64,000 nucleotides of DNA from Puccinia triticina (Eukaryota; Basidiomycota; Pucciniomycetes; Pucciniales; Pucciniaceae). Below the pieces are notes generated by a model. The model was not told the origin of the DNA. It searched no databases and worked only from the letters and a program-made list of their open reading frames with translations. The stretch spans positions 1,612,001-1,676,000 of the forward strand of contig NC_070572.1 of NCBI RefSeq assembly GCF_026914185.1, read 5' to 3'. This document shows, in pieces, positions 11,180-23,059 of the stretch. A program made the translations under genes and the position numbers. Every line of letters begins with the position of its first letter. The first letter of the stretch is position 1.

Positions 11180-14100
11180 TTACTGAGTTATTGCAGTCTT
11201 TTGGATACTTAATGTATCTCTAAGGCTGACAACAACGTTCACGATGCCTTTCCGCGAAGCCAGCTTGACCACAAGTAAATTATTAACATTGGAAACTCTT
11301 GATAGCGCGACGTAGAGCTGACCGTGAGAAAATATGTCTGATTCGAGGTAAACACCAACACGATTGAGAGTTTGGCCTTGACTTTTATTTACTGACATCG
11401 CGTAAGCAGGAGCCACGGGGAACTGATACCTGAAGAATGATAGGCCCGACCGCGCGTTGGATTTATTTTGGAGTTTTATCCTTGGAAGAGTTATCTCTGA
11501 CCCAACCAACGGCCCTGACATTAGCCGTCCGCAAATAAACCCAGTACCAAAGTCAACAACGCGAATGCGCGAACCGTTGCATACTCCCGCACCAATCGAC
11601 ATATTTCTTATGACCACAAGGGGCATCCCAACTTTGTGTGCTCCGGGAAACCTGAAAAGACAACTTGTTTAGGCATTCCTCTGGCAGGCTAGATATCGAA
11701 TCTGGGTCGGGCGTATCGATAGACCTTAAAGTGGCACATTCTCCCGGCAGTTTATCCAGAACCTGATCGTTGATCTTACGCACATCCTTGTTTAATGGTG
11801 AGAGGATACACCTTTCATTTAAGTAGGAATTCGCCTCATCGCCAGACCAGACATCAAGCAAATCGCCGTAAACAAAATCTATCAAAGCCGATTGCAATTC
11901 GTCTTGGGAGTTCAACCCCACAACCGTTATGTGGCGAAGCTTTACTACGGCGAAGTCAGATTTTTGTCGCCTCCCTTCACCTAATGCGAGTAGGAACTTT
12001 GCGAAAGCAACGTTGTTTGAGTTCTCTTCCGATGCCATGGCTTTTGCTAGCCGCATATTCTCATCTAAGATGAACTCGGTTACATTTGGCCCGATTGACG
12101 ACGATTTGAGTGTCGCCTGGTACGATGGGGGAAATTCATTATATTTGACAACGGGTAAGATTTGACAAAAGTCTCCCGAGAAAACCACAACTTTTCCCCC
12201 GAAATCCTTGTCCAAACCACAGAGTCGCTTTAGCGTGATGTTGACAGCCTCAATTGCGTTTTTATGGATTGTGACTACTTCGTCCCAGATAATTAGCTTA
12301 GCTCGAAGAAGGTGTGTTCCGAGCATTGTGTCGTCATCGATTGGACACTTGGCTCCTTTTACGACTTTGATTGGTATCTTAAACGCCGAATGAGCAGTTT
12401 GGCCGAACTTCAGCAGGAGTGCAGCAACGCCCGACGACGCAACTACAACCTTCTCATAATTTTCAACCGTGGCGAGGTCGATCAAACTGTTTAAAAGGAA
12501 TGTCTTACCAGTACCACCCGGCCCATCTAAGTAAAACAGTCGAGGACGGTTTTTCTTGAGGACGTTTTTGACTTTTGTGTAGAAACAACTTTGTCTTTGA
12601 TTGAATAGTTGTTCATGTCTGACCAGTCAAGCATTAGTGATAGATAGTTCTTCCTCTTCATCTTCTTCTTCAGTCATCCCAATCATCATTCTCATTTCCC
12701 TTGCCGTCGGTATTAGACCGCATGATTGTAGAGTACTCCCCATGCCGGCGAGTATGTTTTCGAGGCAAAACAAAGCCATTACTCTACTCTCGGCGTTGTT
12801 GAGTCTTTTGCTATACCGTTCACGCATGTCAACCCGTGTATGATCATCGGTAAAAGACATATAATGATTGTCTAGTAACTGCAGAGGGTCGGACGGGGGT
12901 GAGTGGACGCATATGAATGGGAACATTTGGGCAAGTTGGTAGCCTGACCAAACGATTGATGCTTCATGTAGCGCTTTGTCGTATAAGAAATCGTTCACCA
13001 AGAGTCCTAATATGTTGCATGCGTCTTGATACGTATTGCAAATGACATCGTCAACGGTCCTCAGCTCAATAAAAGATGTAAAACCCTTCCTATGAAGGAG
13101 TAACACCCTTAGATAAAATTGTTCCCCGGCCAAATACAATATAGAAAAGATCCTCCCCACACATTTGTCCTTAGACTTCCGAGCGACCCAAATTTTTTTC
13201 GATTTATCCCACCAGAAGTATGTTGGAATATCTTCATAGAACAGATCCCTTGCCCGTTTACCATCCGCTCCAACGGCGTCTTCGAGATTCAGGAGCATGT
13301 ATCCGGTAAGTGTAGTTTGTGTTGCCTTTCCGTTGTTGATCTGGCCTTCCAAGCCCTCCTTGTTCTCGAAATAAACAAGTTGTTCGCCATCGTCATGAAC
13401 GGCTAAGCGCGTGACCGGTGGCCAACGATCGGAAAGAGGCATCTTAAAAAGCCTCCAAGCGGCTGGTAACATGAAGTTAGTTAAGCACGGAGATTAAGCT
13501 GAGTTATTGCGCACCTTCACAAGGACCAATGTATCTCCCCTCCACGTATGATTTTACCTCGTCGTTTGAGTCAATCGCCAATGTTAAGCGATCATGTCCT
13601 TTAGTGATATATTTGTAGAGGTACTTGATAGCTGTTGTGTTAACTGGTACTTCTACATTAATGTGACATTCAAACATCCTTGTCAGGAAGGGACAATAAG
13701 GAACGACGGAACCGTTATTGAATCTACTCGTATGTTTCTTGACTTCGCGGCCGTCATCTCGTCTAAGGTAAACGGGATAAGCTCCGTCAACGTTGATCGT
13801 CCAATCCAAAAAGGGCTTAGGGAAGCCGGATTTGCAGGTCTTGCCGTTCCAACACGGTCTTTTCTCGCAAGGCCCATGTAACATGAATTTGCACACAAGC
13901 CGGTGAAGAACTGGGGATGTTTCCGGGTCGGGCAATTCTGCAGAGATCATCTTATCGATTTCCTCAGGTGTTGTTGGTTGGTCATTTTTGTCGACGGTCA
14001 ACATTAGGTGCAGGTGCGGCAAGCCTCGTTTTTGAAATTCAACTGTCCACACGTACGCGACGACTCGGCCAAAACGCTCCAGTTTTACGAGTTGTATTAT

Positions 14101-15645
14101 CAATTCTTTCATTTTCAGGTAAAATACCCGAACAACGACAGTCGGGTGGTCAAAAGATTTCTCGTCAGAGGGAGTTTCATTGAGAATCTCCTCCCAGTTG
14201 GGATTTGCCGTCATTGTTATGAAATACGACGGTGGGCCAAATTTGCGGCAAAGCGCCATTGCGTCTTGATACAAATGTTGCATGCAGCGTGGACTGCCGA
14301 TGAAACTTGAAGGCAGGATGACCGTACGTCCGGATGGGTCTTTTTCGTTTTCTAGTGAATTGACAAGCCTTTTATACTGACTTGCCTTTAACTTGACTTG
14401 GTTGTTAGTTATGAAGGAAGTCCTCTGGTTCTCGACGCAGGCATACATATCGACCAAGATTTCTTGCAAGAGCGACCGGCCTGCCAAGATGGGCAAAAAC
14501 TTTTTCCGTCGGCGAAATAACATATACGAAAACCACTCCAACGAGCCGACTTTTTGATTATCCACTAATGTTGCGAGGGGATACGCGTCAACTTCGAGCC
14601 GAAGATCAAGCTATCTGTGATTTAGGCTCACCTCTGGCTGTCCTTGCTTGATATTGATTGTCCCATTGTTGTTCCCCGTACGGGAAGAAAATTGGGTACC
14701 TGAGTGGCATGTAAGCTGAGTGGAGGTTAGATATAAAGTCAAACCCATCGTCTCGCCTATGAAGGAGTATTTGCCTTTCGGAAATAACGTCGCCGTTACC
14801 CTGGACCACGAGGGCAACCTCGTCAATTGTTGGGCAGTTGTAGCGTTTCGGGTCCGCTCCTGGGGTCGGAACACCTTGAAGCTTTAACATTCTCGCCTTT
14901 GCTCTGTCGAGGACCTCGAGCGCAGAGCGAAACCGCTGGGCGTAAGGGTTGATGTTCGTCAGGATATTCATTAACTCAAGGATGAGATCGGGATCCATTC
15001 GCGCGGCCGTTCCGGTGTTTCCAGCCCTGCCTTGTGCTTGTGTTACTCTGAATCTCGCTTCTTCGATTCCGCGGTTGCCAACAACGTAAATTTGACAGAA
15101 ACCGGCTTCGTTGGTTGTAGGTTCTAAGCTAGAAATCCGATGAGTCAGTGCTCCCAAGACCTTGAATACATTAACTCCCATCGGCCCAGCCACTGAGTAG
15201 TCAATATTGGCACCTAGAGAAGTGAATGATAATGCATTATTATACATCCTCGTAAGTTGTTGGAAATCCATCAAACCTAGATTGAATTAATCATTTGACA
15301 TAAGCATAGGACCATGGAAGAATATCAAATCCAGCAAATCAGCGTAAACAAACGTTCGTCTTTCTTCGTAAGCAGGTTTCTTAAGATGCCAGGATATTTT
15401 CTAGCACTTCGGTCCACGCAAGGTAAAGAAACTTTATTTTTTTGGCAACACATCGTGTAAAGTTTGGTCGGCTTCTTCCTATCCGCAAGTGTCGACTCGT
15501 CCGTCCAATGAAGGGCAAAACATCCGTTACATATCTTATCACAGCGTCCGAGCCGATGTGGGAATTCGTATTCCGTAATTGCGGGTACAGTTGATTCGTA
15601 ATCGGCCTGAGTGCTTGTCAAAACCTTCATTCTTTGGTTTGGCAT
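11180..15645 (-). pseudogene. Helitron Rep/Pif1-family helicase, four exons
   Basis: Exons at about 15645-15354, 15276-14632, 14564-13515 and 13462-11183 join in phase across GT-AG introns of 77, 67 and 52 nt. N-terminal zinc-like region (CDKICNGCFALHW, CCQKNKVSLP). Rep nuclease with the HUH-type motif GLPHLHLML and the tyrosine motif KYLYKYITKG. After the third intron comes CEAAWRLFKMPLSDRWPP, a conserved Helitron signature. Helicase: Walker A GPGGTGKT, WDEV Walker B region, FSGDFCQILPVV, and near the C-terminus [13 protein letters not shown] and [11 protein letters not shown]. Only two defects are seen: an in-frame TGA at 12627-12629 ahead of Walker A, and one 1-nt frameshift near 11650. 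The true start could lie slightly upstream. Confidence 0.9.
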
Positions 15646-16372
15646 GTTGAACGACTGTTTCAAGTTTTGTTTGGGTTGCGAGTAAATAGGTAATCAATAA
15701 TAGATGCTACCATGAGTTTTCCGCGAGGATCCCCGCGTGACACATGGTAACGTACGGGTCAGCCCCCGAACACCGCCTATGGGGACGGCTTCGAGCAAGG
15801 ATTGAGACGCCTTATAGCCAAGTGGAGGTTTATAACCTCTGCGGCAAAACATCTCTAGAATTGCCCGAAAGTTTAATTATCGAACCTAGTCGGTTGAATG
15901 ATCATATTTGCCTGTACAGCAATAGGTAGTCGTGTGCTTACGACTCCTGTTGCAAGTTGTCACAAGAAGCTAGAACCTTTTCAAGTTTACACGCAAGCAT
16001 GGGGATGAAGCCGTGATGTCTATTTACACCTGAGTAGAAACTCATAATTACAAGTATAGTACAAAGAGGCTACAAGAAATTGAATCAGCACGTCGGCAGC
16101 GCTTTAAGCAATAAAAAAATCAGAGGCTTGAGCGGTTGTTTAAGATATGGACGTGATTTGAGGTAATACGGGTCAAAAAATATCAGAAAAGGTTGAACAG
16201 ACGCCTGCCTGCAGCGTCTGAAAAAGAAATAATAAAAAGAATAGTCTTTCGCCAATATGCGGCTCGGTGATGGGTTCAGAGATGCTAAAGTAACAATGAA
16301 TCAAGCACCGAATCTAGCCTGATTGTACGAGAGCCAATGCCGACTGGACAAAGATTGAGTTGGACGAAGAGC
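15646..16372. other. Spacer between the two Helitron genes
   Basis: No supported gene. It must hold the promoter of the Rep/helicase gene and the terminator of the RPA-like gene on the minus strand, but I see no clear TATA box or poly(A) signal. Confidence 0.4.
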
Positions 16373-17789
16373 TTAGAACTTCTTCATCCGTTTTGCCGCT
16401 TCTTTGAGAACGTTTTTGCGGGGGCGGCCGCGCTTTGCTTTGGTAGGGGGCGTAATTTGTTGATCCTTGTCGCTTTCCTCATCCTCATCAGATACCTCGT
16501 CATTGGAGCTTTGCCCCTCCTCATCCGAGTTGTCAGGGGTCTTTTGAGCTACAGTTTTACCTTTCGACATGGTTGAGTGTTGAGGGTTAGATGCAAGAGT
16601 CTTGGGTTTATTTTCTTCTTTACCATGACGTCAAGTTTCAGTAGGGCTTCCTTGTCCGACAGGCTCGTGACCATGGTTGATGGGAGTGGCTCGAGCAGTC
16701 CCCGCACTTGATCTCATGGGTGAATGTTCCGGCTTTTGAGTCGAGTTACGGATTGGAGTTTGTGATGTTGAGGCTACGGGATTCTCAGGCGACGGGAATT
16801 TGTTTGGGCTTGGGGTGAATTTGGTTCTAATGCATGTGGTTGTTCAACGGGAATAAGTTGATGACTTGGGGCGAGTTCTGACTGTTTGAACTCACATTTG
16901 AATTCCAGGACCGGAAGCCGGGTTGGTTGACGTATTCGACCCACTACGGCCTATTTGATGACCATTGGTGATACTCACAGATGAAACCTTGATCAGGGGT
17001 GGTAAATAATACATTCTGGTTAAACGACAGGAGATGAAATTGAGTGGTTGGCTTACCAAAACTACCGCAGTGTGCGTCTCCATCTCGAAATCAACAAGGC
17101 GGCCAATTACATATACCTCTCGACCAACTTGATATAGGGTATGAGTTTTTATTAGATTCTTTGTTCCAGGAACAACATATTTAATGTTGAATCGTCGGTG
17201 GCATCGATTCTATTTGGAAGGACATTGTGTTAGTGAACGTCTCACAAACGAATAGTCTATGTACAAACCTCGCCATCCCAGTCACAATGAGCAACTGTGA
17301 CTTCGAGTCGGATGCCGCCGTCGGCAGACTCGGAAACTATTTCCCGCCGGTCGACCACCATGCCGAGTCCGGTAACATTTGTTTTATTACTAAAATCCGG
17401 TTGGTTTGGGCCGGCTTCGCCGATGCGAGTGACAGTTTCATGAGCGTAAGATAAAACGGGAGTTGAGCTGTTATTCAATGCTATCATCTTGCCACTAATC
17501 GAATAAACCGTATTTGAAGTTAAAGTGTTGTTCAAGGCTGTATTAGTAAGAAGTTCTATCTCGAAATTCTCGCGCTTGTCTGCTTGAATTCCACCGCACT
17601 GAAAGTAACTTCGTGTTTTGACATATCCGTATTGATTTGCGCGGACAGTATCAACAGTCGACTGATTGATTTGATGATCAGCTAAGAAGATCAAGATCAA
17701 AGTTAACATTTGGGCGAGCTTACGTCTTCTAGTGGGACAAAGTGGCCAGTGAACGCCGCCGGGTGGTTTGGTGTGCGGATATTAGACAT
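16373..17789 (-). CDS. RPA-like OB-fold protein with C-terminal AT-hook (Helitron accessory)
   Basis: Start chosen at ATG 17789 (MSNIRTPNHPAAFTGHF), the first ATG of an open frame. Exon 1 ends at 17724. GT-AG introns at 17662-17723 (62 nt), 17210-17268 (59 nt) and 17016-17056 (41 nt) each restore an open frame, giving a beta-rich region (STVDTVRANQYGYVKTRSYF, VYSISGKMIALNN, YQVGREVYVIGRLVDF) that reads as an OB-fold/replication-protein-A-like domain. A Ser/Thr/Pro-rich linker follows whose exon joins I could not settle. The C-terminus is acidic (DEEGQSSNDEVSDEDEESDK) and ends with a canonical AT-hook, KRGRPRK, before KRMKKF. It lies about 0.7 kb upstream of the Rep/helicase on the same strand. 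OB-fold assignment is inferred; the AT-hook is seen. Confidence 0.6.
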
Positions 17790-17960
17790 GCTGGACGGAT
17801 CGTTTGATGTGTGTAAAGGCAAGGGAAAGAAACGCGCGCGCTTCGCGTAGTCTGAGCTGAGATTGGGTATTGATGGAACAAGCCTGGACTCTAAGGCAAG
17901 GCGAACAGGTTTAATTGAGGACTTCGGGTTCAAATCTTAGCTAGTGTAATCAAAAGGAGC

Positions 17961-18536
17961 AATCGGTGCGAGAGGTCAGTAAAACTTTGAGGCGATGAGG
18001 GGGATTGAGATGAAGTACTAGAGTTGAGTCAAGAATTACTTCTCCTTAAATAGTCATATGGTGGGGTCTGTTCGATCGACCAGGGACGATTGCGAGGTCT
18101 ACGCTGGTTGACTGTTTCAGGCCAGACTGGTGTGAGTTGAACTGTCAGCTCATCTGGTCAGGATATTGTTCCAAAAGTATAGTCACAACCCAAGTAAGGG
18201 TTTAAATTAGAATAGAAGTGGACTCAACTGATTCGGTCTGCTAACAGGTCCGTGGAAGGAGAACCTAACCAAACTGGATCAGCTGAATTCATGTAGTACG
18301 TTGTCTGGTTTGAGCCAAAATTTTATGACAACGCTATGACTACTTAGCCAAGGCGTCAGGAGGGGCCCTTCGGATGTGGGCGGTGCGGTACCTGAATAGT
18401 AACTACGTTTCGCTGAGGATGGCCAACGTTGTAGTGAGTGGCGTCGAGGACGGTCAGATTTTGGGTTACTGCTGGATAGAGTTGGTTGGTTGCCTGCTTG
18501 GGTTGACGGTTGTGAAGGGTTCAATATTCGTTTGCC
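17961..18536. other. Non-coding flank of the Helitron genes
   Basis: No gene supported. The Helitron 5' terminus may lie here, and the hAT MITE at 18544 is inserted at the right end. Confidence 0.35.
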
Positions 18537-18543
18537 TTTTTAG

Positions 18544-19019
18544 CAACACTGGGTCGCTACGCTAACCATAGCGGTTAGCGTAGCGTAGCGCAGCGCGAAT
18601 GCGCTATTTTTTAGCGTAGCGTTAGCGCAATTGCACACATATGCGCTAACGCTATGCGCACGCGGTGCGCAGCTATTTTAGCTGATAGCGTAGCGTTAGC
18701 GCAGATGCGCGCAATTGCGCTAACGCTACGCATGCAGGGCGCAAAAGAGCGCGCGCTACGCTGCGCTACAGCACTTTAGCGGGAAAAAAGGGCTTTTTTT
18801 CCGCTAAAAGCGGTGTAGCGCAGCGCAGTGCAGCGTAGCGACTGTAGCGGCGCGCTAACGCTAACAAAGAATTGGCGCGCTGTTAGCGCCGCTGAAAATT
18901 AGCGCAGCGTAGCGGCGCTAACAGCGCGCTAACGCTATGCAAAATAGATGGGCGCTTTTTTCCGCTACGCTAACGCGTAGCGCTGAAATAGCGTAGCGTA
19001 GCGTAGCAACCCGGTGTTG
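18544..19019. mobile_element. hAT-type MITE, 476 bp
   Basis: The left end reads CAACACTGGGTCGCTACGCT; the reverse complement of the right end reads CAACACCGGGTTGCTACGCT. The flanks are TTTTTAG at 18537-18543 and TTTTTAG at 19020-19026 (eight bases if a shared C is counted). The interior is almost entirely GCTACGCTAACGC / TAGCG motifs in both orientations with no coding capacity. Termini, duplication length and subterminal TAGCG repeats match the autonomous hAT element at 45355-59905, so this is probably a non-autonomous partner of that family. Confidence 0.85.
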
Positions 19020-19119
19020 TTTTTAGCTTTCAGGAGAATGCACATCGGGGTATAAATAAGGAGAGGTTCCCTTTGTCTTTCCGCGGGGGGATCTGGTATA
19101 CAATGATTACGGTTGCCAC

Positions 19120-21135
19120 TGACCCCCAACCCCTCCGCTGTTGCGCTTGCACAGTTTGAGGGGCGAAGAGTGGGCCCCCCACTGGTCACAGCGCTTGCTG
19201 CGGGCCGGGGGCCTTCATGTCCATCCCTTTTGACCCGTGCGCATGACGCGGGCTGGGGGGTGAGCCTGTGGACACAGCACTTCTGCTGATGTTGGAGGGC
19301 TAGGTCGAGTTGACTATTCTATTAAACAAGTTGTGGTATTTATGGGCAACCCTTGTATTTTTTTTCTTTGTCTGAGTTTGTGGGGTGAACCCTGGCATTT
19401 TTTTTTTGTAAATTGTTACATACATAGGGGAAACCCTTGGATTTTTTTTTTGATGGCCTCATTTTTCTCTGTCTTTAATAAACTTGGATTAATTACTCAG
19501 CTTTATGTAATTATTATGTAAAATATTATAGAAGATTCTTATTCTACAGGTAAAATAACCTAGGTTACCTCACTTCCAAGTACCCTTAATTATTATCCCT
19601 TCCTTGTGTAAACTAACTTCAAAGTTTGGGCAAGTGCATCACGCCCCGCGTAGATGCACTTGTATGCACATATATATATAAGTACATATATTTACAACCA
19701 TTTTTAGTGACATAACTGAGGTGTTGTGTATAGTTTAAAAGATGGCTTTATTTGTTGCGTGGCGCACCCAAGCCCGCGTGCTCTGTTGCCTAGAGCTCAA
19801 GCCCGCGCTCCTAGTGTACATATATGCATAATGCATAAACTAGCCCGCAACCAAAGCGCTCAGGTTACCAGTAAGTAAGAATGGGCCAGAATAATCCCCA
19901 ATAGCAATATTACATGTGTTATATGTCTTGTACACATGTAATTAATCACCAAACAAGATGTAACTACCACATCATCCAATATCAAAACATTCTAGATGGA
20001 AAAAGGCTCTTGCAACGTGCACAGGAGACACTAGAAAGCGCCCCAGCTTCTCCCAAGCCTCACTACGTGTAAATTGCAACTGTAGTAAATATGTAGAAGG
20101 GGTCGAATGAAATGGAGCACTTAATAAGCGCCTCCAGAACATGTATGTAGCACTGCTTGCACGTGTACAATTGCACAGAAGCCAGTTCTAGTACCTTCTG
20201 TGGCACATTTCCACGGAAATGAGCGTCACAGAACCCCCAAACCAGCCCCCATGATGTGTAAGGCATGTGTAAAAACACGCAGAACCTCTGTAAAAGGCTC
20301 TTGGCAACCCTTGTATCCAAGCCCCAAGGTTCCACGACCCACAGCGCCTTCTAGCGCAACCAAATTGCCTCAGAATGCGCCCACAAGTGTCCCCATGTCC
20401 CCTGGGCGCCCCTGGAGGCCTGCCTAGGATATATAAAGGGCCCTTTCTCCGCCCAAAAGGAGATTCCCCAGCTTTACATTACCTACTAGAATTTTACCCG
20501 CCTTCAACAGCCTCCTTAGCCTGTGATTTGCCAGGTAAAATACCTACTTTCATGATTTTTAGCCCCAATTTCCGCCCTGAAGCTGTCCAGTAACCACCCT
20601 GCCCTCAAGATTCCCTCCTCTGAGAGCCTCCAACTGCCCAACTTCACGCCTGAAGAACCTCAAGTGCCCCTAGGGTCTTATACTAGTAAGTTTAAGCCCC
20701 TTCTCTTGAGATTCTCCGCTATTTCTTCCTGGGATTTGAAACACCCCTGTTTACAGGCCCCAGTTCTTCATTCTAGAGGGATTAAACACCCCTGATTTAT
20801 CAGGCCCCTCTTAAAATTAAATTATATTCATTTTATTACGTCAAATTGGCCCAAATCCAAGTTTATTAAAGACAGAGAAACACAGAAAAAAAGATCAAGG
20901 GTTCCCCCTAAAAATTAACCAAATTAAAAAAAAAATGCAAGGGTTCCCCCTTTCAAAAAAACAAATCACAAAAACAAAATCCAAACACCACAAACTGGAC
21001 CCACTATCCATCCCTGTCTAGCAGGGTTTAAAATAGTGGGTGGATGACCCCCAGCGCGCGCAGTAAAGGCATTATGCAAAGGGGGGCCACCGAGTAGAGC
21101 CCTTCAAACTGTGCAAGTGCAACAGCGGAGGGGGT
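19120..21135. repeat. Imperfect large inverted repeat around an LTR-like centre
   Basis: Left arm about 19120-19500, right arm about 20840-21135. Matching pieces include TCTGTCTTTAATAAACTTGG (left) against its reverse complement on the right, the GGGGGAACCCTTG + A/T-run segments on both sides, and AACTGTGCAAGTGCAACAGC (right) against the near-identical reverse complement near 19150. The roughly 1.35-kb centre has a TATA box and looks like a retroelement LTR. The structure may be a foldback element or two copies of one repeat in opposite orientation. Confidence 0.65.
20430..20437 (+). promoter_or_regulatory. TATA box of an LTR-like promoter
   Basis: TATATAAA followed by GGGCCC, then a pyrimidine-rich stretch. 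Around 20746-20800 come two short hairpins (CCTGTTTACAGG, CCTGATTTATCAGG). The arrangement resembles the U3/R/U5 order of a solo LTR, but neither end was found. Confidence 0.4.
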
Positions 21136-21780
21136 TGAGGACAAACCGCACGCTGGAATTACAGCGGCAGAGGATGCCTGGGGCAAACAATACTACTCAT
21201 CAGGCTTCATTAAATAGCCATTCAGACACAACAAACCTGCCCGACTTCTCCCCTCCAGCTCGACGCCTCGACCCTGGTACCCAGTTTCAATCATTAGGCC
21301 GTCGCCAAGCTCCCTACACACAACGATCTTGCGCCACAATGGCCATTGCAGGCAAAAGCACTCAATGCATATGTAAGCATGAGCACAACAATGAACTCCT
21401 CCCAACTGTTGCATAACCTGACCAGACTATACTATTCTCTGACCACCGCTAGGCGGTGCCCTCGCCATTGGATGATCTCCCTGGGCGCTTTTGTTGCTCT
21501 CGCCAGGCTGGGGTGGTCAATCAACAAGTACCAACTTGGCGCCGAGGTAGCTTCAGTGGCTTGTTTGTTGTCTGGTCCCTCAATCTTCCACAATTGCTAT
21601 GTGTATTATGGCTGACTTGATTTCTATCATCCAACAGCTGTCTCGGCGACACAATGGTGGCGACCTCGATATTTTTTTCTGCCATTGTCGTTTTCTCTGG
21701 ACCCGCCCGTCTGGCTCTGCCCCTCTATTGGGCCGCCTCCGCCCGTCTGCCCCTCAAACCATCTCTGGTTATCCATCCGC

Positions 21781-21990
21781 GGGACTTCTTAGTCCCAAAC
21801 CCACTCCGGCCCCGTTTCCGCAAGACTTCTTAGTCGTAGTATCTTTTCGACTCCGTTCCGCGAGGCTTCTTAGTCTTGAGATCCGTTCCGACTCCGTTCC
21901 GCGAGGTTCTAACCTCAACAATCCGTTCTACCTCCGGTCCTATCTGCCTATCAACTAACTCCGTTCAGTAGAGACTCCTCAGTCTTATTC
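21781..21990 (+). repeat. Array of diverged short hairpins
   Basis: Successive units, several introduced by CCGTTCCGCGAG, carry short hairpins with changing stems: GGGACTTCTTAGTCCC, AGACTTCTTAGTCG, AGGCTTCTTAGTCTT, GAGGTTCTAACCTC and AGACTCCTCAGTCT. Stem bases change on both sides in step, so structure rather than sequence is conserved. Probably part of a retroelement LTR or leader. Confidence 0.6.
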
Positions 21991-22077
21991 TACACCGACC
22001 CCCTCCCTAGCATCTCATTCTCCAGCCAACCGGCTCATCTGGTATTCCTGCTCAAAGAAATCCCGACTACACACAGG

Positions 22078-22959
22078 ATGCAGCAAGAAAAACAGGAGCG
22101 ATTCTCTGACCAAAGTGCTGGCTACCACGAGGCGCGCATCAGAAATCTAGAAGCGGTGGTGTGCTTACTTTTAGCTCAAACAAGGACTGGCCAGCTCCCC
22201 TTGGTCCCCTCTGGTACTTTCCAATACTCGATTCAGAGGGGCCTTGTACCGCTTTTATCCAGGACATCGGTGGACTCTTTGGAGTACAAATCGCAAGACG
22301 GGAGGCTTAAACGATGCACTCATGCGGACACTTTGCCTAGTCAATCTTCATCGAGCGGGCCGTTCAGAATTGTGAGCTCCATGGATGACCCCGGCTCATC
22401 CAAGTCACCACCGCCCTCCTGCCCTCCACCGACTGCTACCCCGAGACCAAGGGCGTTCCTCTCTGAGATCTCCTCCTTCACGCCCTCCGCCACCCACTCC
22501 TCAGAACCTTCAAGGTCCAAGAAGCCGGCCGCGAAACCCCCAGGTCCTTCCTACAGCTCAGCTTCTTCAAGATCGTCCATCTCCCCCGATCCTTGCCCCT
22601 GTTTTCCCTCCATCAGTACCAACGACTCCTACCCGCCTTCAGAAACATTTCACGTTTGTCCCGCTCCGCCCGTCCCAACCATTGCCCCCTCAGCCCATCA
22701 ACCATCTCCCAAACCAATCCCCATCAGCCCTTCCGGGCCCACTTCTGCACCCTCCCTCCCCTCGCCAAAGGCATCCTACTCTGGAAAAATCTCCTCGATG
22801 CCCTCCTCTGCCTGCTCCTCGAAACCGGTTCTGGTCGCGCATCCTGCCTCCCCTGCGCATCCCTCGCCTACCGTCCCCCTTCTTCCTCCGGGGCCCTCTC
22901 CAGCGACCCTTGGTTTGCCGCACCCGTCGACGCAGCCTGAAAATTCTTTCAATTGGTGA
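22078..22959 (+). CDS. Pro/Ser-rich hypothetical open frame, doubtful
   Basis: 293-codon frame from ATG 22078. The first hundred residues look ordinary ([20 protein letters not shown], then [20 protein letters not shown]). The rest is Pro/Ser/Ala-rich and follows the C/T-rich base composition. Other frames are also long here: 22385-23056, and 22593-22940, which contains the more protein-like [20 protein letters not shown]. At most one is real, and a frameshifted retroelement gag or a decayed gene is as likely. No family recognised. Confidence 0.3.
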   Translation: MQQEKQERFSDQSAGYHEARIRNLEAVVCLLLAQTRTGQLPLVPSGTFQYSIQRGLVPLLSRTSVDSLEYKSQDGRLKRCTHADTLPSQSSSSGPFRIVSSMDDPGSSKSPPPSCPPPTATPRPRAFLSEISSFTPSATHSSEPSRSKKPAAKPPGPSYSSASSRSSISPDPCPCFPSISTNDSYPPSETFHVCPAPPVPTIAPSAHQPSPKPIPISPSGPTSAPSLPSPKASYSGKISSMPSSACSSKPVLVAHPASPAHPSPTVPLLPPGPSPATLGLPHPSTQPENSFNW

Positions 22960-23059
22960 AACTGGTGTCAGGGTTGGCTGGGGAAGGGACTGCACTGAAC
23001 CCCCTCAAGGTACATCATCAAGCAAATGTGATGTGCTCCACATTGCCACCAATTAGTAT

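Larger units (their letters stand above)
11166..17960 (-). mobile_element. Helitron, near-autonomous (minimal extent)
   Basis: A rolling-circle transposon on the minus strand with two genes in the same direction: an OB-fold/AT-hook (RPA-like) gene upstream and the Rep/helicase gene downstream. Plant and animal Helitrons are known to carry RPA-like genes, so this is a plausible functional pair. The coordinates mark only the gene-bearing core, since I could not identify the 5' TC end or the 3' CTRR end with its hairpin. Confidence 0.8.

Noticed and set aside
22385..23056. Second and third long frames overlapping 22078-22959 as dual coding.
   Set aside because: The region is strongly C/T-rich, which depletes stops in several frames; unlike Gypsy-1 there is no intact element context to support either product.
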